Below are positions 52,959 through 64,000 of a DNA stretch of 64,000 nucleotides, one piece after another. Below the pieces are notes generated by a model. The model had not been told where the DNA came from. It did not search any database and saw nothing but the letters and a program-made list of their open reading frames with translations. The stretch is from Macrophomina tecta (Eukaryota; Ascomycota; Dothideomycetes; Botryosphaeriales; Botryosphaeriaceae): positions 3,720,001 through 3,784,000 of the forward strand of contig JAKSGN010000005.1 of NCBI GenBank assembly GCA_024180945.1, written 5' to 3'. The translations under genes were made by a program, and so were the position numbers. Within the stretch, counting starts at the first letter, position 1, and each line of letters opens with the position of its first letter.

Positions 52959-55900
52959 ATGGCCGATGACCAGGGCCAAGCAAGGCAAGACCGGCCCTGC
53001 GCTGACGCCGCTGCTTCCTTTTCGGCTAACTCGGACGGGTGCGATGCTAGCAGGCCCAGCAGCGCGCGAGCCCCAGATCGCGATGGCCAGAGATCAAGAA
53101 GTGCCCAACCCCCGCCGCCAGGCGCCTCTGGTGCGTGACAACCAAAATTCCTCGAGAGCAAAAATGTACCACTCCGTCAAGGGCGCACACACTAACCGCC
53201 CCGCCTCTCCAGGCGCTCAAGCGTCGTCGAGCACCGCAAGACCTCCGGTAGACCCTTCGTCGCAGCCCCAGCAGCAACAGCAGCAACAGCAGCAGCAGCA
53301 ACAAATACCACAATCGCAGGGCCTGAAACCACCCCAGCGTAAAGGCATGGGTCGTCGCACCACTTCCTCCACGCGCGTTCACCGCGGCCAGGAATTCTCC
53401 GTCGACGATGCAGAGGACGAGGTCGACGAGATGCTCCAACAACAGCAGCAGAAGCAGGCGAAAATGGCCTCGGGCTCGCTGCGCCGCGTACCCTCCACCT
53501 TGCGGCGCCGACCTGCTGCGCAGACTCCAGTTCTCGCCAAGGTCGACTCGACCGACGACGAAGACGCCGTGCCAGAGAGCAATTCTGGCGTGCGGACTCC
53601 TACGGATGTGCAGCCCGCCGGCTCTTCTGGCGACGACACCATTCGTGCCGACGAGGAAGAAGAGGAAGAAGCAGACTTGGACAATGGGGACGACGATGCA
53701 GATCTCAGTGATGCTGAGAGTTTCACCTTGAAAGACAGGCAGGAAGCTATCAACGAGACTCACCCCTTCGGTATCAGGATCTGGAAGCCCGCTCTTTACA
53801 AGAAGAACCGTTCGGTGCAGAAGACGGCAGAAGGGGACATCCACTCCACTCCCGGTGGTTTTGTCAGCCCATGGCTCGTTCTCTTCAACTTCCTCTGGAC
53901 GCTGGTATTCGGCTGGTGGCTTGCGGCCATCGCGGCAGCTGGCGCGCTTATCTGCTTCCTGCTGGGTGTTGCTGATGGCTCCGTAGCCTACGGCCGGACG
54001 TTCTGGGGTCTAGCCAAGTATCTCTTCTATCCGTTCGGCAAATATGTCAAACTCATCCAAGAAGAGGCATATCTTGACGAGGATGAAGGAGAAGGCCGCA
54101 GCATCAGCGAATACGAGCAGTGGCAGAGCGGAGACATTGAAGAAGGCCGTCTGTTCTTTGGGCCTTCCTCGAATAGAGGCCTCGTCGGCCGACACCGCAA
54201 CAGCATTGACTCCGCGGACGAGACTCAGAGTCTTCTAGGCCGCCCAAGCCGGGGAAGCAACGCAGATTCTGACCACGGCGCGGGAGCAAAGAGGAGACTC
54301 TTTGGTCGAGGAAAGTGGAGCGTTGGTCGTGTCGTCTTCTTTCTTGTTTTCTACGGTCTTCTGACGCCGGCTCTCTTCCTCGTTTCTGGTATATGCTGGC
54401 TGCTCGTCTTCACCATTCCTATGGGCAGAGTCACCTACCTCTTGTTCGATCATGTTCGCCGCCATCCTCTAGCCTTATCGTTCCACTCCGATATTGCCGA
54501 TATCCGGCGCGCGGATGAGCCAGCCTCGTCTATTCTGCTATGCACGTACCGGGCAGTGGGCATCAAGTACTGGAAGTACACCGTGGATGGTACCAACATC
54601 TTCCTTATCAACCTCCTGGGCGTGGTGGCTTTCGTCATCTTCGATTACTTTGTCCTAGACGAGTGGCTGGGCCTCGATATTGCGTTGACAAACCAGTTCC
54701 TGGTCTTCACTCTGGCTCTCTTTTCGATTATTCCCCTGGCATACTTCATTGGCCAGGCCGTTGCATCTATCTCAGCTCAGTCGTCCATGGGAGTCGGTGC
54801 CACCATCAACGCGTTTTTCTCGACAGTGGTGGAAGTTTTCCTCTACTGCGTAGCACTGAAAGAGGGCAAGGCTCAGTTGGTGGAGGGTAGCATCATCGGT
54901 AGTATCTTCGCCGGTGTTTTGTTCCTTCCAGGTCTTTCTATGTGCTTCGGTGCCTTGAAGAGGAAAACTCAACGCTTCAACGTGAAGTCTGCTGGCGTGA
55001 CTTCCACTATGCTTCTGTTCGCAGTCATCGGCGTCTTCGGACCCACACTGTTCTACCAAATTTATGGCAGTGTGAGTTTTACTGTCCTGCTATTCATACG
55101 ATGTTACTGACTATTATTCAGCACGAACTCAACTGTCGCGATTGCAGCCATGGGAGGGTGAAGGGAGAAAACGAGCGTGATTGCCGTCGGTGCTACTTTG
55201 ACCAATCTCCTGCCGTACATGACCGCTTCTATCTCCAAGCCGTCCGACCATTCGTATGGTTTGCCTCGGTGACGCTCTTCCTCTCCTATGCGATCGGTCT
55301 CCTGTTCACTCTCCGGACTCACGCAGCCGTAATCTGGAGCTCAGAGCTTGATGAGAAGAAGGTTGACAAGATGGACATGGCGGCTAGTCAACTCGCTACT
55401 TCTGGTCAGCTTCATTCACAGCACCCTAGCGGGATCTCCACGGCGGATCACGTCCCTTCATATGGCACTCTTGGCAAATCTGACGGGAACATCCGCGAGT
55501 CAGCCCTATACAAGCGCATCCTTGGCCAATCACTTAAGCAAGCAGGTCTTTCTCCCAGCGGTGACCACACGGATAGATTGAAGTCCTCGCATAGTACGGA
55601 GTCTCATACGCCGCACATTATCCCGCCTCAAGACGCGGACGACCACCATCAGGATGCCCGAAGCCAGCGTAGCATTAACCTTCACGGCATGACGGAAGAA
55701 GAGAACAACCAATTGGTCCGTCAGGTTGCCGAGATGGCAGCCACGGCCGCAGCTGTCGCTGCTCGTGACGCTACCACCAATAAGCACCCGCGCAAAGTCT
55801 CTCAAGTGAACCTTGCAGCATCAACTCACTCAGATCGTCCAAACCTTCAAAGGACTGGCACAGCCGGAGAGGAAATTGATGATGGTCATACTGCTACTGG

Positions 55901-56641
55901 TCATGGGGGTGGTCACGATGCCCCCAACTGGAGTCGCACGAAGTCAGCTGTCATTCTCCTAACAGCCACGGTCGCGTATGCTATCATTGCGGAGATCTTA
56001 GTCAACACAGTCGATGCAGTCTTGGAGAATGTGGACATTGACGAGAAATTCCTTGGAATAACTTTGTTTGCGCTTGTCCCAAATACGACGGAATTCTTGG
56101 TATGCCTATCGCCCCGCTCTCTCGGCTTTTTCTTGTGCTAACTTGGATGGTTACAGAATGCGATATCCTTCGCTATGAACGGAAACATTGCTCTTTCGAT
56201 GGAGATTGGTTCCGCCTATGCGCTTCAGGTTTGCTTGCTTCAGATTCCAGCTCTGGTACTCTACAGTGCCATTGAAGGCCGCTTCATTGATCCGGACAAC
56301 ATTCTTGGTCACACTTTCAGTAAGTGTTCCAAATGTGCGAGTCCCAAGCTATGCTAACATATTCAACAGCTCTTATTTTCCCGCAGTGGGACATGGTGAC
56401 GGTCATCCTGTGTGTCTTCCTGCTGTCGTATATGTATGGTGAGGGCAAGAGCAATTACTTCAAGGGCTCGATACTCATTTTGTCCTACCTGGTCGTCGTC
56501 GTCGGCTTCTTCTTTTCGGGATATACGGATGATGATACCATGGAGATTAATCGTTTCGATACTCTGGCTCTCGGTGGAAGCCCCCCTTTCTCGCAGACTT
56601 TCAAGACTGTTGGCAGGAGCAAGAGTGGAAGAGCCTTTTAG
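52959..56641 (+). CDS. vnx1: Vnx1-type low-affinity cation/H+ antiporter (CaCA superfamily), 1147 aa
   Basis: Exons 52959-53130, 53213-55071, 55122-56099, 56157-56319 and 56370-56641; all phases agree (1148 codons with the stop). Family members exchange Na+/K+ (or Ca2+) for H+ across vacuolar or endosomal membranes. Residues 1-260 are hydrophilic, with a Gln run (CAG repeat near 53267-53301) and an acidic DEEEEEEADLDNGDDDADLSD stretch cut by basic patches. The membrane part has two groups of helices. The two ion-binding repeats are visible as GATINAFFSTVVEVFLYCVALKEG and VPNTTEFLNAISFAMNGNIALSMEIGSA, with conserved acidic residues. Between the groups is a loop with Cys pairs (CRDC...CRRC) and a long polar stretch. 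I chose ATG 52959 because only that frame splices cleanly (GTGCGT to CTAAC to CCAG) into the rest; ATG 52966 reads through that intron. Confidence 0.92.
53267..53301 (+). repeat. CAG/CAA repeat inside vnx1
   Basis: Encodes a run of about 12 Gln in the cytosolic N-terminus of the antiporter. Confidence 0.85.
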
Positions 56642-58796
56642 TTGAGCACAAGCTCGACAAACGGGATGGGCAAGCAATTACTAGATTGAAGACTGGCTGG
56701 GTATCAAAAAACTAGGGTGGGTGCATAATTGGTTTTTTTTTTTTTTTTTTTTTGCGTTTTCCTACATTCTTCCGGATCTGGGGGCGGCTCGACTCCAGCG
56801 CTTGATGTTCAGCTGGGATGGCACATGGCTCTCGCGCTTGGCGGCCGTCTCGTTTTATCTCATCCGTACCATTCAGGTTCCTTTCCGTTGTATTGTCCTT
56901 TTCTTGTTTATACAGATGGTCGTGAGGCCAAAGTATATAGGTGGCATAGCGGTGGCGTTATTCCTGTTATTGCTCTTCTGCCTCCTAAGTTCTTCCGCAG
57001 GAGTTGATTAGCCTTTTCGTTTCTAAAAAGACAAAAAAAGAGACTTGAACCGAGACCAGAGCCAGTATCACGCGGATGATGAAATTCCGCGCACTACGAA
57101 ACCTACCCAGCGAGCAATGATCGCCGTATTATTACGTACCCCTTCGCGTGGGAAGTGGAAGAATTCGTCCGAATATAAATGTGTCGAGAAAGTGGTAATA
57201 TTTACGTCCGGATGGATGCTTAGACTTCGCATGCATATGATTCTGTAGCGTCGTAGAAGGCGATTTGGCAGTTTGTGGAATCTGGTCATCCGCGTGAGTA
57301 TGTTCAGCTTCACTGAGAAGAGGCAGCCTCCGGTCAACGCAGGTGTGTGCCGGTGAAATACCTCCTTCTATCTTAGCGCCAATGCCCTCAGCGGGACCTT
57401 CTCACCTAAAAGCGCGCAGCATGGACTTTAATGACTGGAAGGTGGTAGGACTCAGTGAGAACGAGGAAGCTGTGCGGGACCAGGCAGAACCCGGAAAGAC
57501 GACAGCAGGAGAAGATGGACGAGTGTAAACAAGATCTGACTACGATGATTGGGTCATGGTGCGGCGACGGCAGACGCCGCGAAGGGGTCATACAAGCTCA
57601 GTCCGAGCGCAGCAGATAAAGATAGCCGAGAAAGCCGGGTCATGAAGCAGCGGGCCGGAAATCTGGACAACGACATGGAAGGTTCGGCGGCAGCAAGAAG
57701 GGTTGAATCCTGAGAATGGCTCAAGCGAGGGTTTGGAAACGCTGAGTGCCTGAGAGAGAGCCAAGCTCGACAGCACGTGGATTGGAGAATTTCCAAGCTC
57801 GGCAATCTGGGCCCTACGGGGCTGATCTGTGGAGAAAAACGTGTACAGGGGATCCACATGGCGCGCCGGCGAGGCCGAGGGCGCGTCAAAGCGCAAGAAG
57901 AGCTGAGAGGATGTTGCCGTGAGGCAGTGGGCCCAGCATGCGGAGAAGGGAAAAAGGTGCGGAGATGGAGCTGCATGTTCGTTTTGAAGGGCAGAAGCAG
58001 GCTGACGGGCTGCGAGCGGAATTCGGATACGCGCTGCACCATCAGCGCCGAGTCAAAGCCAAAAAGGGAGCGGGCTCGCTGTTTACGAGCAACCTCAGAC
58101 GGGTAAGAGCCGCTAGCACCGGCTGATGCCGCCGGGATCCATGCATGGTCGTCGATTCGGGTGAGGCCGCCGGCCGCCTCTCGCGCTTCGGGCAATGCCA
58201 GCCCTCGACAGCGATGCCAGGCCTACCCTCTGCGGCCTGGGCACCTCAGCTTCTGGCAATCTTCAGCATCACACGCGGCTGGCTAGCTGAACAGCTGCAG
58301 GACCCCCTGCCAGGCACCGACACGCCGGCTCGCTTGGCGGCCGTCTCCCATGCTGAGTGCTGCCAGCAAACTGCCGACCCCCACAGACATCACCTCTCCC
58401 AATCCTCACCGCGCACGCCACATAAACACCATTTCCAGCCACAGCCTACCGCTCTCCCGCTCCACTCCTCCCACTCGACGCCCTCTTGCGCCGGACACGG
58501 CGGTGAAGCGCCCTCTCCAGCCATGAACGCCTCTTTGTCCCTCGCTCCTCGGAGCTTGGGTGCTCGGCATGGCCGACATGGCAAGCACCTCCGACTATGC
58601 TTCAGCTTGCGAGCGGCTTGAATCTATGCACCTTTCAACTCTTCTCCACCAGACCTCTCGTGTCTGCAATATTTAAGGCAATCGTTCCCACGATGGCTGT
58701 CACTCCTTCACCACAGCCACCTCACTCCTCCAGGCTTCTCACCCACTCCTCAGTCCTCTCACAAGTTGTTCCTTCATTTGAGCACCGCTCTTCAAG
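56642..58796. other. intergenic (2.15 kb)
   Basis: 3' flank of vnx1 and promoter of the secreted protein gene. Includes a 21-base poly-T run at 56733-56753. Open frames at 57343-57528 and 57554-58195 lack features. Confidence 0.55.
58670..58677 (+). promoter_or_regulatory. TATA-like element of the secreted protein gene
   Basis: TATTTAAG about 127 bases upstream of ATG 58797, the same spacing as in the metallothionein genes. Confidence 0.45.
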
Positions 58797-60010
58797 ATGC
58801 GCGCTGCAGTCATTCTTCCTCTCGCCATTGGCCTTGCTGCCGCCGGCCCTGTCCAGAAGAGACAGGATATGAACTTTGCCCAGATTGCTGCCGAACGCGC
58901 CGATGAGATTGCGGCCATTGATCCGGCTAACCTGGGCCCTATCGATCCTATTGTCGAGGCCACTACTGTGGCTGCCGCCACCTCCGCTTATGACGCAGCC
59001 TCCGCGATTGCGGCTGCCACGAGTGCTGTTGCCAGCGCTGTCGTTGAGAAGCGTTCTGCCGCGACCGACTGTCCCACAATCTACACTGGGTATGTGTCCC
59101 CCCTCATCACCACCTCGGTGACCCAGAACTTACAGAGTCCAGTTATGGCCCAGTCGTTACCGCTAGCCCGAGCGTCTGGGTTTCTGATGCTGCCTTGACG
59201 GCGCCGGCCACCGCTGCTACCGTTGCTCCCTCGGGCTACGTTGCTGCCAACGGCTTCAACAATCTGCAGGGCTCTTTGCAGGAGATGGGCTATTTGACCG
59301 TGAAGACCCTCCAGTCATATAACCCCCAGAAGTGCGCCGACTACTGCGATGCTGAGGATCTCTGCATGGGCTTCGACATCTACTTTGAACGCGACCCTGC
59401 TACGGACACCGGTTGTGCCCCCAACAAGAACCCCGACAGCATCACTACCATTGGCTGCACCCTCTACGCCTACCACGTTGCTGCTTCGCTTGCCACCAAC
59501 AAGGGCCAATGGCGTGACAACTTCCAGGTCGTCATCACTGGCTCCAACGGCTATAACAAGATCAGCTCCAAGATCTCCAACACTGTGAAGGCTATCGACG
59601 GCTTCAAGGCACCCCAGGACTTCGGCACCAAGGCCGTCAACGCCAAGCCGTACCACGGCTTCGACAGCTACATCACCTACAAGACTTACACCGATGCCTA
59701 CGACCCGCGCCTCTGCGCCAAGGCCTGCAAGACCCAGACGGCCTACAACATTAAGTACCCCAACAGGGACGGCACCTACAAGGCTTGCAACTACTTTGTT
59801 GCTTACGTCCTGGCCAAGAACGATGAGCCCCAGGGTATCTTCTGCTCACTGTATGCTCTGCCCTGGAACAGTACCTGGGCCGTCAACGACGGCTACTACT
59901 ACGGGAGCGACCACTACACTATCTACAACTCGCTTGCGTACACTGTTGACGGCGCTCTCGACTTCGGCCACAACACAGCTATTCAGGACTTTGTATACAC
60001 TGACGCTTAA
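58797..60010 (+). CDS. secreted protein with Ala-rich propeptide and Kex2-like sites (386 aa)
   Basis: Exons 58797-59089 and 59143-60010; the intron (GTATGT to GTCCAG) joins YTG to YGPVVTASPS. A signal peptide covers residues 1-17. Lys-Arg pairs follow at 21-22 and 85-86, both typical Kex2 cleavage sites; the 62 residues between are Ala/Ile-rich and predicted helical. The mature part begins SAATDCPTIYTGYGP, then a Thr/Ala-rich stretch and two similar Cys-rich modules (KCADYCDAEDLCMGFDIYFE and LCAKACKTQ...CNYFVAYVL), recalling PAN/apple-like folds. The end is Tyr/Asp-rich. No catalytic motif is visible. Such proteins are found in filamentous ascomycetes as extracellular proteins of unknown role. 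Confidence 0.82.
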
Positions 60011-60761
60011 ATGTCGAGCACAGGTTGGGGGGAGTTGGTAATGGGAAATGTATGAATGTGAGGGGAGGAATGAAGCAATGAATTGGTTACGACAGCTCTT
60101 TTGTACTCGGCAGAAAACGATAATGAAATGCAGACGTCTTCTCACTTTCGTTCTTTCTTTCTTTCTATCTTTCTTTTTACCCATGATATCTTTTATTTGC
60201 TTTAGTTAACGTTGACTGCTAATCCTGCTAGTGATAGATTGTGCGAATGCGTGGTCTGGGTCGTGGCTGATGGGTGGCTGATGGCCTATCAACGCCGCGT
60301 CAGCTGGCTGCGTCGACCACAACGCGAGAGGCCGGAAAGTGGCTTTAAAGGAGTTAAAGGCTCTGCGACGTCGGAGCATGGAGAATTGGACATGGAGATG
60401 GGCGCGGGCGAGGTGCGGAAGATGGCATACCCTATCTATGTTAGTATTTGGCGATTTTGGTGTGCCCCTGATACCATACGTCTTCCTGACCTCGAATTGC
60501 AGGAGAGATGTTACGGATACAGCACACTATATCGAGGATGTCCAATAGAGATTGGATATCAGGTACGCATACATGAAGTCGCTATTTTCACGAGATTGCG
60601 TGGTACTGAATGCCTGTGTGTGGAGCTACGATGTATGATAGTATAAGCTCACGCGCCCGTCCAGAGCTTCTCAACGTACTACAGATTCCGTATATTATTC
60701 CACATAACTTTGCGTGCGTTTATATACATTCCCAGCACCTTCGAAACCACCCCATCCCGCT
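60011..60761. other. convergent 3' flanks
   Basis: Between the stop of the secreted protein gene and the stop of the minus-strand armadillo gene. A CTTT-rich run lies near 60149-60176. A 144-codon plus-strand open frame (60212-60646) has no recognisable content. Confidence 0.55.
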
Positions 60762-62643
60762 CTATTCCGCCGCCGCCGCCGCCGCCGCACCACCCTCCCT
60801 CCCCTCTCTTGCCAACGCCTCCCATTTCCTCTTCTCTTCCCCGTCCTCCAAGCTCTGCGCCACCAAATGCGCCGCCGTGACCGCATTCTTCGTATCCGCG
60901 GCGCCCGCCTCTCCCTTCGTCACCGCCTCCCGCAACACCCTCCAGTCGTCCTCATCCGTGGCGAACAGCGCCGCGACCTTGCGCGCGCCCTCGGGCGTCG
61001 ACGCGAACAGCCCCAGCCCGAACCAGCCTTCGGCCGCCAGCGCCGCCACCTGATCCTGCCGCACCATCAGCAGCAGCGGACGCAGCACCTCGTCGTGGGC
61101 GAGCAGACTGCTCCACAGCTGCTCCTGCGTCGATTCCCCCTCTGCCGACTCGCGCAGCTTGCGCGCAATCGCGATGAGCAACCGGCCGACCTCGAATCCC
61201 GTCTTGGATTGCCTGGCAGCGGTGAGAAGTTTCGCGATGGTGGAGGTGTCGCGGGCCAGCGTCGCCGCGTTGGGGGCCGAGTGGTTGACGAGGCGGCGCA
61301 GGACGGCGGCGATCTCGAAGTCGAGCTCGGTCTCGCGGCGGTCGAGGAGGGGCGCGAGAGTTGTGATGGCGCCGGCGGAGGTGACGGGGCCGACATTGGA
61401 CGGGGGCTGGGCAAGGTGCCGGAGGAAGCCGGCGGCGAGGTAGAGCAGGGTGCGGTCGGAGGCGGAGCGCAGGATGGAGAGAGTGGGGATGTGGTAGGCG
61501 TGGTCGTGGACGAAGCTGATATTCGTGGCGTCGGTGATGGCCGCGTTGCCCAGCGTGATGCAGGCGCAGGTTTGGAGGATGGGGTGCGGGGAGGAGAGCC
61601 AGGCGCCTTGGGTGAGGAGGAGCGGAGAGGTGGGAGGATAGAGGCGCGGGAAGTCGTCGTGGGCGGTGATGCTGGCGATGGCGTTCATGACAAGGCCGGT
61701 CGTGATGCGGAGGTCTTCTTGGAAGTCTTTGAGGTCTTCGGGGTCGAGGGCAGATTGGAGGAGGGGGAGTTCGTCGGCTTTTTGCTGGAGGAGGCGCGTG
61801 ATTTGCGAGAGGCCGTCTGAGTGCAGGACCTTGTGCTGTATGCTGCTGTCTTGGAGATAGACGGAGGCGGAGGAGATGAGGTTCTTGAAGTCTTCCCACT
61901 CGTCGCACGAGGGGATGTACTGCATGATTGCGTTCAGGCAGTCTTCGGACTCGGAGAGCACATCCTCTGAAAGGTTGTCGGATACCCAAGCGAGTAGTTC
62001 AATGACCTGAGAGACGTTGGGCGTCTCGGCGGATAGGTGGTGGCATAGCTGCCGGTCAAGCCGGAGACCAGCGGCCTCCTTCTGGGCAGGTTCTGCAATG
62101 GTGTTAGTTTGAACTTGCACGAAGCATTTTGATGCTGCATACCATAGCCTAGACAGGTGTTGTAAAGGACGCTAATGGCGACGGGCGTCAGTGCAGGAGC
62201 CTGCAGACAGCTTATTATCTTGTCCAGAAAAGGAAGTACAACTGCTCGAGAGTCGTCGCGGTCGGCAACGCCATTGCCGATTGCTCGCAGCAATTGCTTG
62301 GATGATGTTGCTGGAAGTGTGGCTGGGTCAAGCGACTCCAGGTAGTATTTTAACAGGCCGGATTTCTCAACAGGCTCACGCCACTTCTCTGGGCTGTATT
62401 AGAGAATGTGCGCATGGAGTGGCCGAAAACAACGGCCGACGAAAACTCACGGTCGCGGCTTGCGTCGGCCAGCAATTCCAGCAGCTTGTCCCACGAGTCG
62501 GGCTGGTCGCCTCTGCGCAGCTCTTCGAGACGACCCGGTAAAGCCTCAAGCACTTCCGGAGTCGGCTCCTGATCCGGCGAACCAAAGAATGCTTTGGCGG
62601 CCTTGATGAGGGAAAGCGGGCTCGTTGCGGGCGGCCACTCCAT
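60762..62643 (-). CDS. armadillo-repeat protein, SmgGDS/RAP1GDS1-like (589 aa)
   Basis: Exons 62643-62451, 62388-62143 and 62092-60762; phases agree. The protein is almost all alpha-helical, with tandem armadillo-type segments, for example LLKYYLESLDPATLPATSSKQLLRA, VISVLYNTCLGY-like VAISVLYNTCLGYE, TCACITLGNAAITD and LLYLAAGFLRHLAQPP. The order and spacing resemble fungal relatives of SmgGDS, a chaperone-like exchange factor for small GTPases that carry a C-terminal polybasic and prenyl group. The C-terminus ends in an Ala run encoded by a GCC/GCG repeat near 60771-60790. The acceptor of intron 1 is the second AG after the branch point, since the first would put a stop into the frame. Repeat class firm, partner inferred. 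Confidence 0.78.
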
Positions 62644-63006
62644 TTTCAGCAGCTATCCGAGGAAATCTTCAGAGCGTGTAAGTAGCGTATCGACGTGAGT
62701 CCTTAGTCGAAGTCAGGATTGCATGCTGTTAGTGGAGTATTTGAAGATGCTTAGAGCAGCGTTCTGGGGCCTTCGATAGGAGACCGGGGGGGATGCCCTT
62801 GCAGCCCTGGGATCGTCATCACGTGCGGAGGTACGGGGCCACCTTGACTCTCCCGCGCGGCCAGCGTTGCGCTGCGCTTGAGCTTCGACTCTCTGCAGTA
62901 ACAGCCAGCCCAAGCCCACCCAGCCGCCTGAACACCTCCGCTCTTTAACCCTTTCGCTTCCAGTCCTCTCCTTGCGCCCTCTCTTCACCCCGCAACACTC
63001 TTCACC
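62644..63006. promoter_or_regulatory. short divergent promoter, armadillo gene/dpm3
   Basis: 363 bases between start codons. No TATA box seen; a CT-rich leader precedes dpm3. Confidence 0.55.
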
Positions 63007-63466
63007 ATGACGCGCGCTCAACAGACCATCTCCATTGGCCTCCTACTCTCTTCAGTGCGCCACCACCCCTTCTCTCTGCAGCTCCAAGGCCGCACCCACT
63101 GACGCAATTGACAGCTTTACCTGGCCTTGTACCTTGGCCTTGTCCCTATCTCTGCAAAGATTCAGGATGAAATCATTCCTGTCGTACGTATTCCCGCTTC
63201 GGTCCCCCGCAACTCGGAATATCCCTCCGCCTGCATACAAATCTTAAACACGTTCTACGCTGGCTCGAGTTCAGTAGCTGACGTCCTGCTTCTCAATTCA
63301 CTAGCTTCCTTTCTGGGCTCTAGTTTCCTTCGGCGCTTACCTCCTCTTCAAGCTGGGACTAGGTGTCTTCACCTTCAACGACGTACCGCAGGCACACAAG
63401 GAGTTGATGGCCGAGATTGAGCAGGCGAGGGCTGAACTGAGGACCAAGGGCGTCGATGTCGACTGA
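63007..63466 (+). CDS. dpm3: dolichol-phosphate mannosyltransferase subunit 3, Dpm3 (92 aa)
   Basis: Exons 63007-63054, 63115-63183 and 63305-63466, all phase 0. Dpm3 anchors the catalytic subunit Dpm1 to the ER membrane; the complex makes dolichol-phosphate-mannose for N-glycosylation, O-mannosylation and GPI anchors. Two membrane segments are visible: TISIGLLLSS with LYLALYLGLVP (about 7-27), and PFWALVSFGAYLLFKLGLGVF (about 41-61). After them comes the conserved cytosolic tail TFNDVPQAHKELMAEIEQARAELRTKGVDVD, which carries the Dpm1-binding segment. The exons are too short to be seen as one open frame; only joining them gives the typical 92-residue protein. Confidence 0.92.
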
Positions 63467-63727
63467 GCGACTCGAGAAAGACAGAAGGGTGTATAGGCTG
63501 GCGTTTCTGGGATAGGGAAGGAGTACACGAGCCTTCCAGGAGAGGAAGGCACGGCGTGTTGAACGGATCGAGGTCTATGATCTACCGTACTCTACAAAGG
63601 AAAAAAGAAAGAAAGAAAAACAGCTTCCCAGAAGCCCGTGCGGCTGGGTATACTTGATCTAAAAGGCGCACCAATACTCCCGGTCGAAACAAGAATATAC
63701 AAATACCTGTTCAAGCGGGAACCCTGA
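63467..63727. other. convergent 3' flanks
   Basis: 261 bases between dpm3 and the last, partial gene. Includes an A/G-rich run near 63599-63620. Confidence 0.6.
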
Positions 63728-64000
63728 TCAAACACGGGCTTCGTCTTGGGCATGCTGCTCCTTCAATCGCTTCTCCGTCTTCATAAACTCCCTAATTCCC
63801 ACAGGAATGTCCTTCCACAAGTCCTCCTGCCTAGGTTTCCCCTCCGGCGCGTCATCCAAGCCCCCCAAATCACCCAGATCGATACTCCAATTTGCCTCGC
63901 TCCCACCACCATCGTCATCCATCGAGCTGGCCACATGTGTTGGTGTCCCCTCACTAGCCAACATCCTGCCGGTTCCCTGCCCCTTCAATCTCTTCTCCGT
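63728..64000 (-). CDS. C-terminal part of a protein of unknown function (runs off the window)
   Basis: Minus-strand frame with a stop at 63730-63728, open to the window edge. The visible 90 residues are polar and acidic: an Asp/Gly-rich stretch (MDDDGGG), an acidic amphipathic segment (NWSIDLGDLGGLDD), then EDLWKDIPVGIREFMKTEKRLKEQ. The hexamer TEKRLK appears twice, 74 residues apart, with the DNA nearly identical over 23 bases. No start codon is in the window. Family not recognised. Confidence 0.6.
   Translation of the reverse strand, partial: TEKRLKGQGTGRMLASEGTPTHVASSMDDDGGGSEANWSIDLGDLGGLDDAPEGKPRQEDLWKDIPVGIREFMKTEKRLKEQHAQDEARV

Noticed and set aside
52966..53130. Start of the antiporter at ATG 52966 with a continuous frame to 55110
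   Set aside because: The frame from ATG 52959 splices out 53131-53212 with good signals and matches phase; the continuous frame would translate that intron.
57343..57528. 61-codon frame with MDFNDWKVVGLSENEE
   Set aside because: The short peptide looks somewhat protein-like but has no family match and no clear splice partner.
57554..58195. 213-codon minus-strand open frame
   Set aside because: Arg/Ser/Leu-rich mixture with no domain; lies in the promoter region of the secreted protein gene.

Overview
This window looks like chromosomal DNA of a filamentous ascomycete (Pezizomycotina; a dothideomycete is my best guess, from overall feel rather than a marker gene). The genes are split by short introns (about 50-130 nt) with GTRNGY donors, CTRAY branch points and YAG acceptors. 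They are spaced 0.3-3 kb apart on both strands, with no operons, and their products are typical fungal proteins. I rebuilt 25 complete gene models and one partial model by joining exons by hand; phases agree at every junction I report.

Layout. 1-8 kb: two tiny metallothionein genes in convergent orientation and a BTB-like gene whose C-terminal tail is tandemly duplicated downstream. 8-20 kb: a membrane-anchored DUF3445 (heme-dependent oxidative N-demethylase-like) protein, a tail-anchored protein of unknown function, a small mitochondrial protein, a secretory Ish1/Msc1 protein with five Ish1 repeats, and a low-complexity protein of unknown function. 20-31 kb is the housekeeping core: Lunapark (ER junctions), Mzm1/LYRM7 (complex III assembly), Slt11/Ecm2 (splicing), Erg6 (ergosterol), pyruvate dehydrogenase E1 beta, a Cys-rich small protein, and an Xpt1/Hpt1 purine phosphoribosyltransferase. 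31-50 kb is regulatory: two F-box proteins, the HSF-type repressor Sfl1, a second BTB protein, and a rhodanese-PTP protein tyrosine phosphatase of the MAPK-phosphatase type. 51-64 kb: proteasome ATPase Rpt6 divergent from a large Vnx1-type cation/H+ antiporter, a secreted protein with two Kex2-like sites, an armadillo SmgGDS-like protein divergent from Dpm3, and the 3' end of one further gene.

The genes do not form a pathway or biosynthetic cluster; this is an ordinary housekeeping and regulatory neighbourhood. Several neighbours are divergent pairs with short shared promoters (Lunapark/Mzm1, SmgGDS-like/Dpm3, Rpt6/Vnx1, F-box/Sfl1). I saw no transposon, rRNA gene, convincing tRNA gene or CRISPR array. 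The most original observation is the metallothionein pair: both genes are too small for ordinary gene finding, and each ends in a six-base exon that encodes one residue and the stop.
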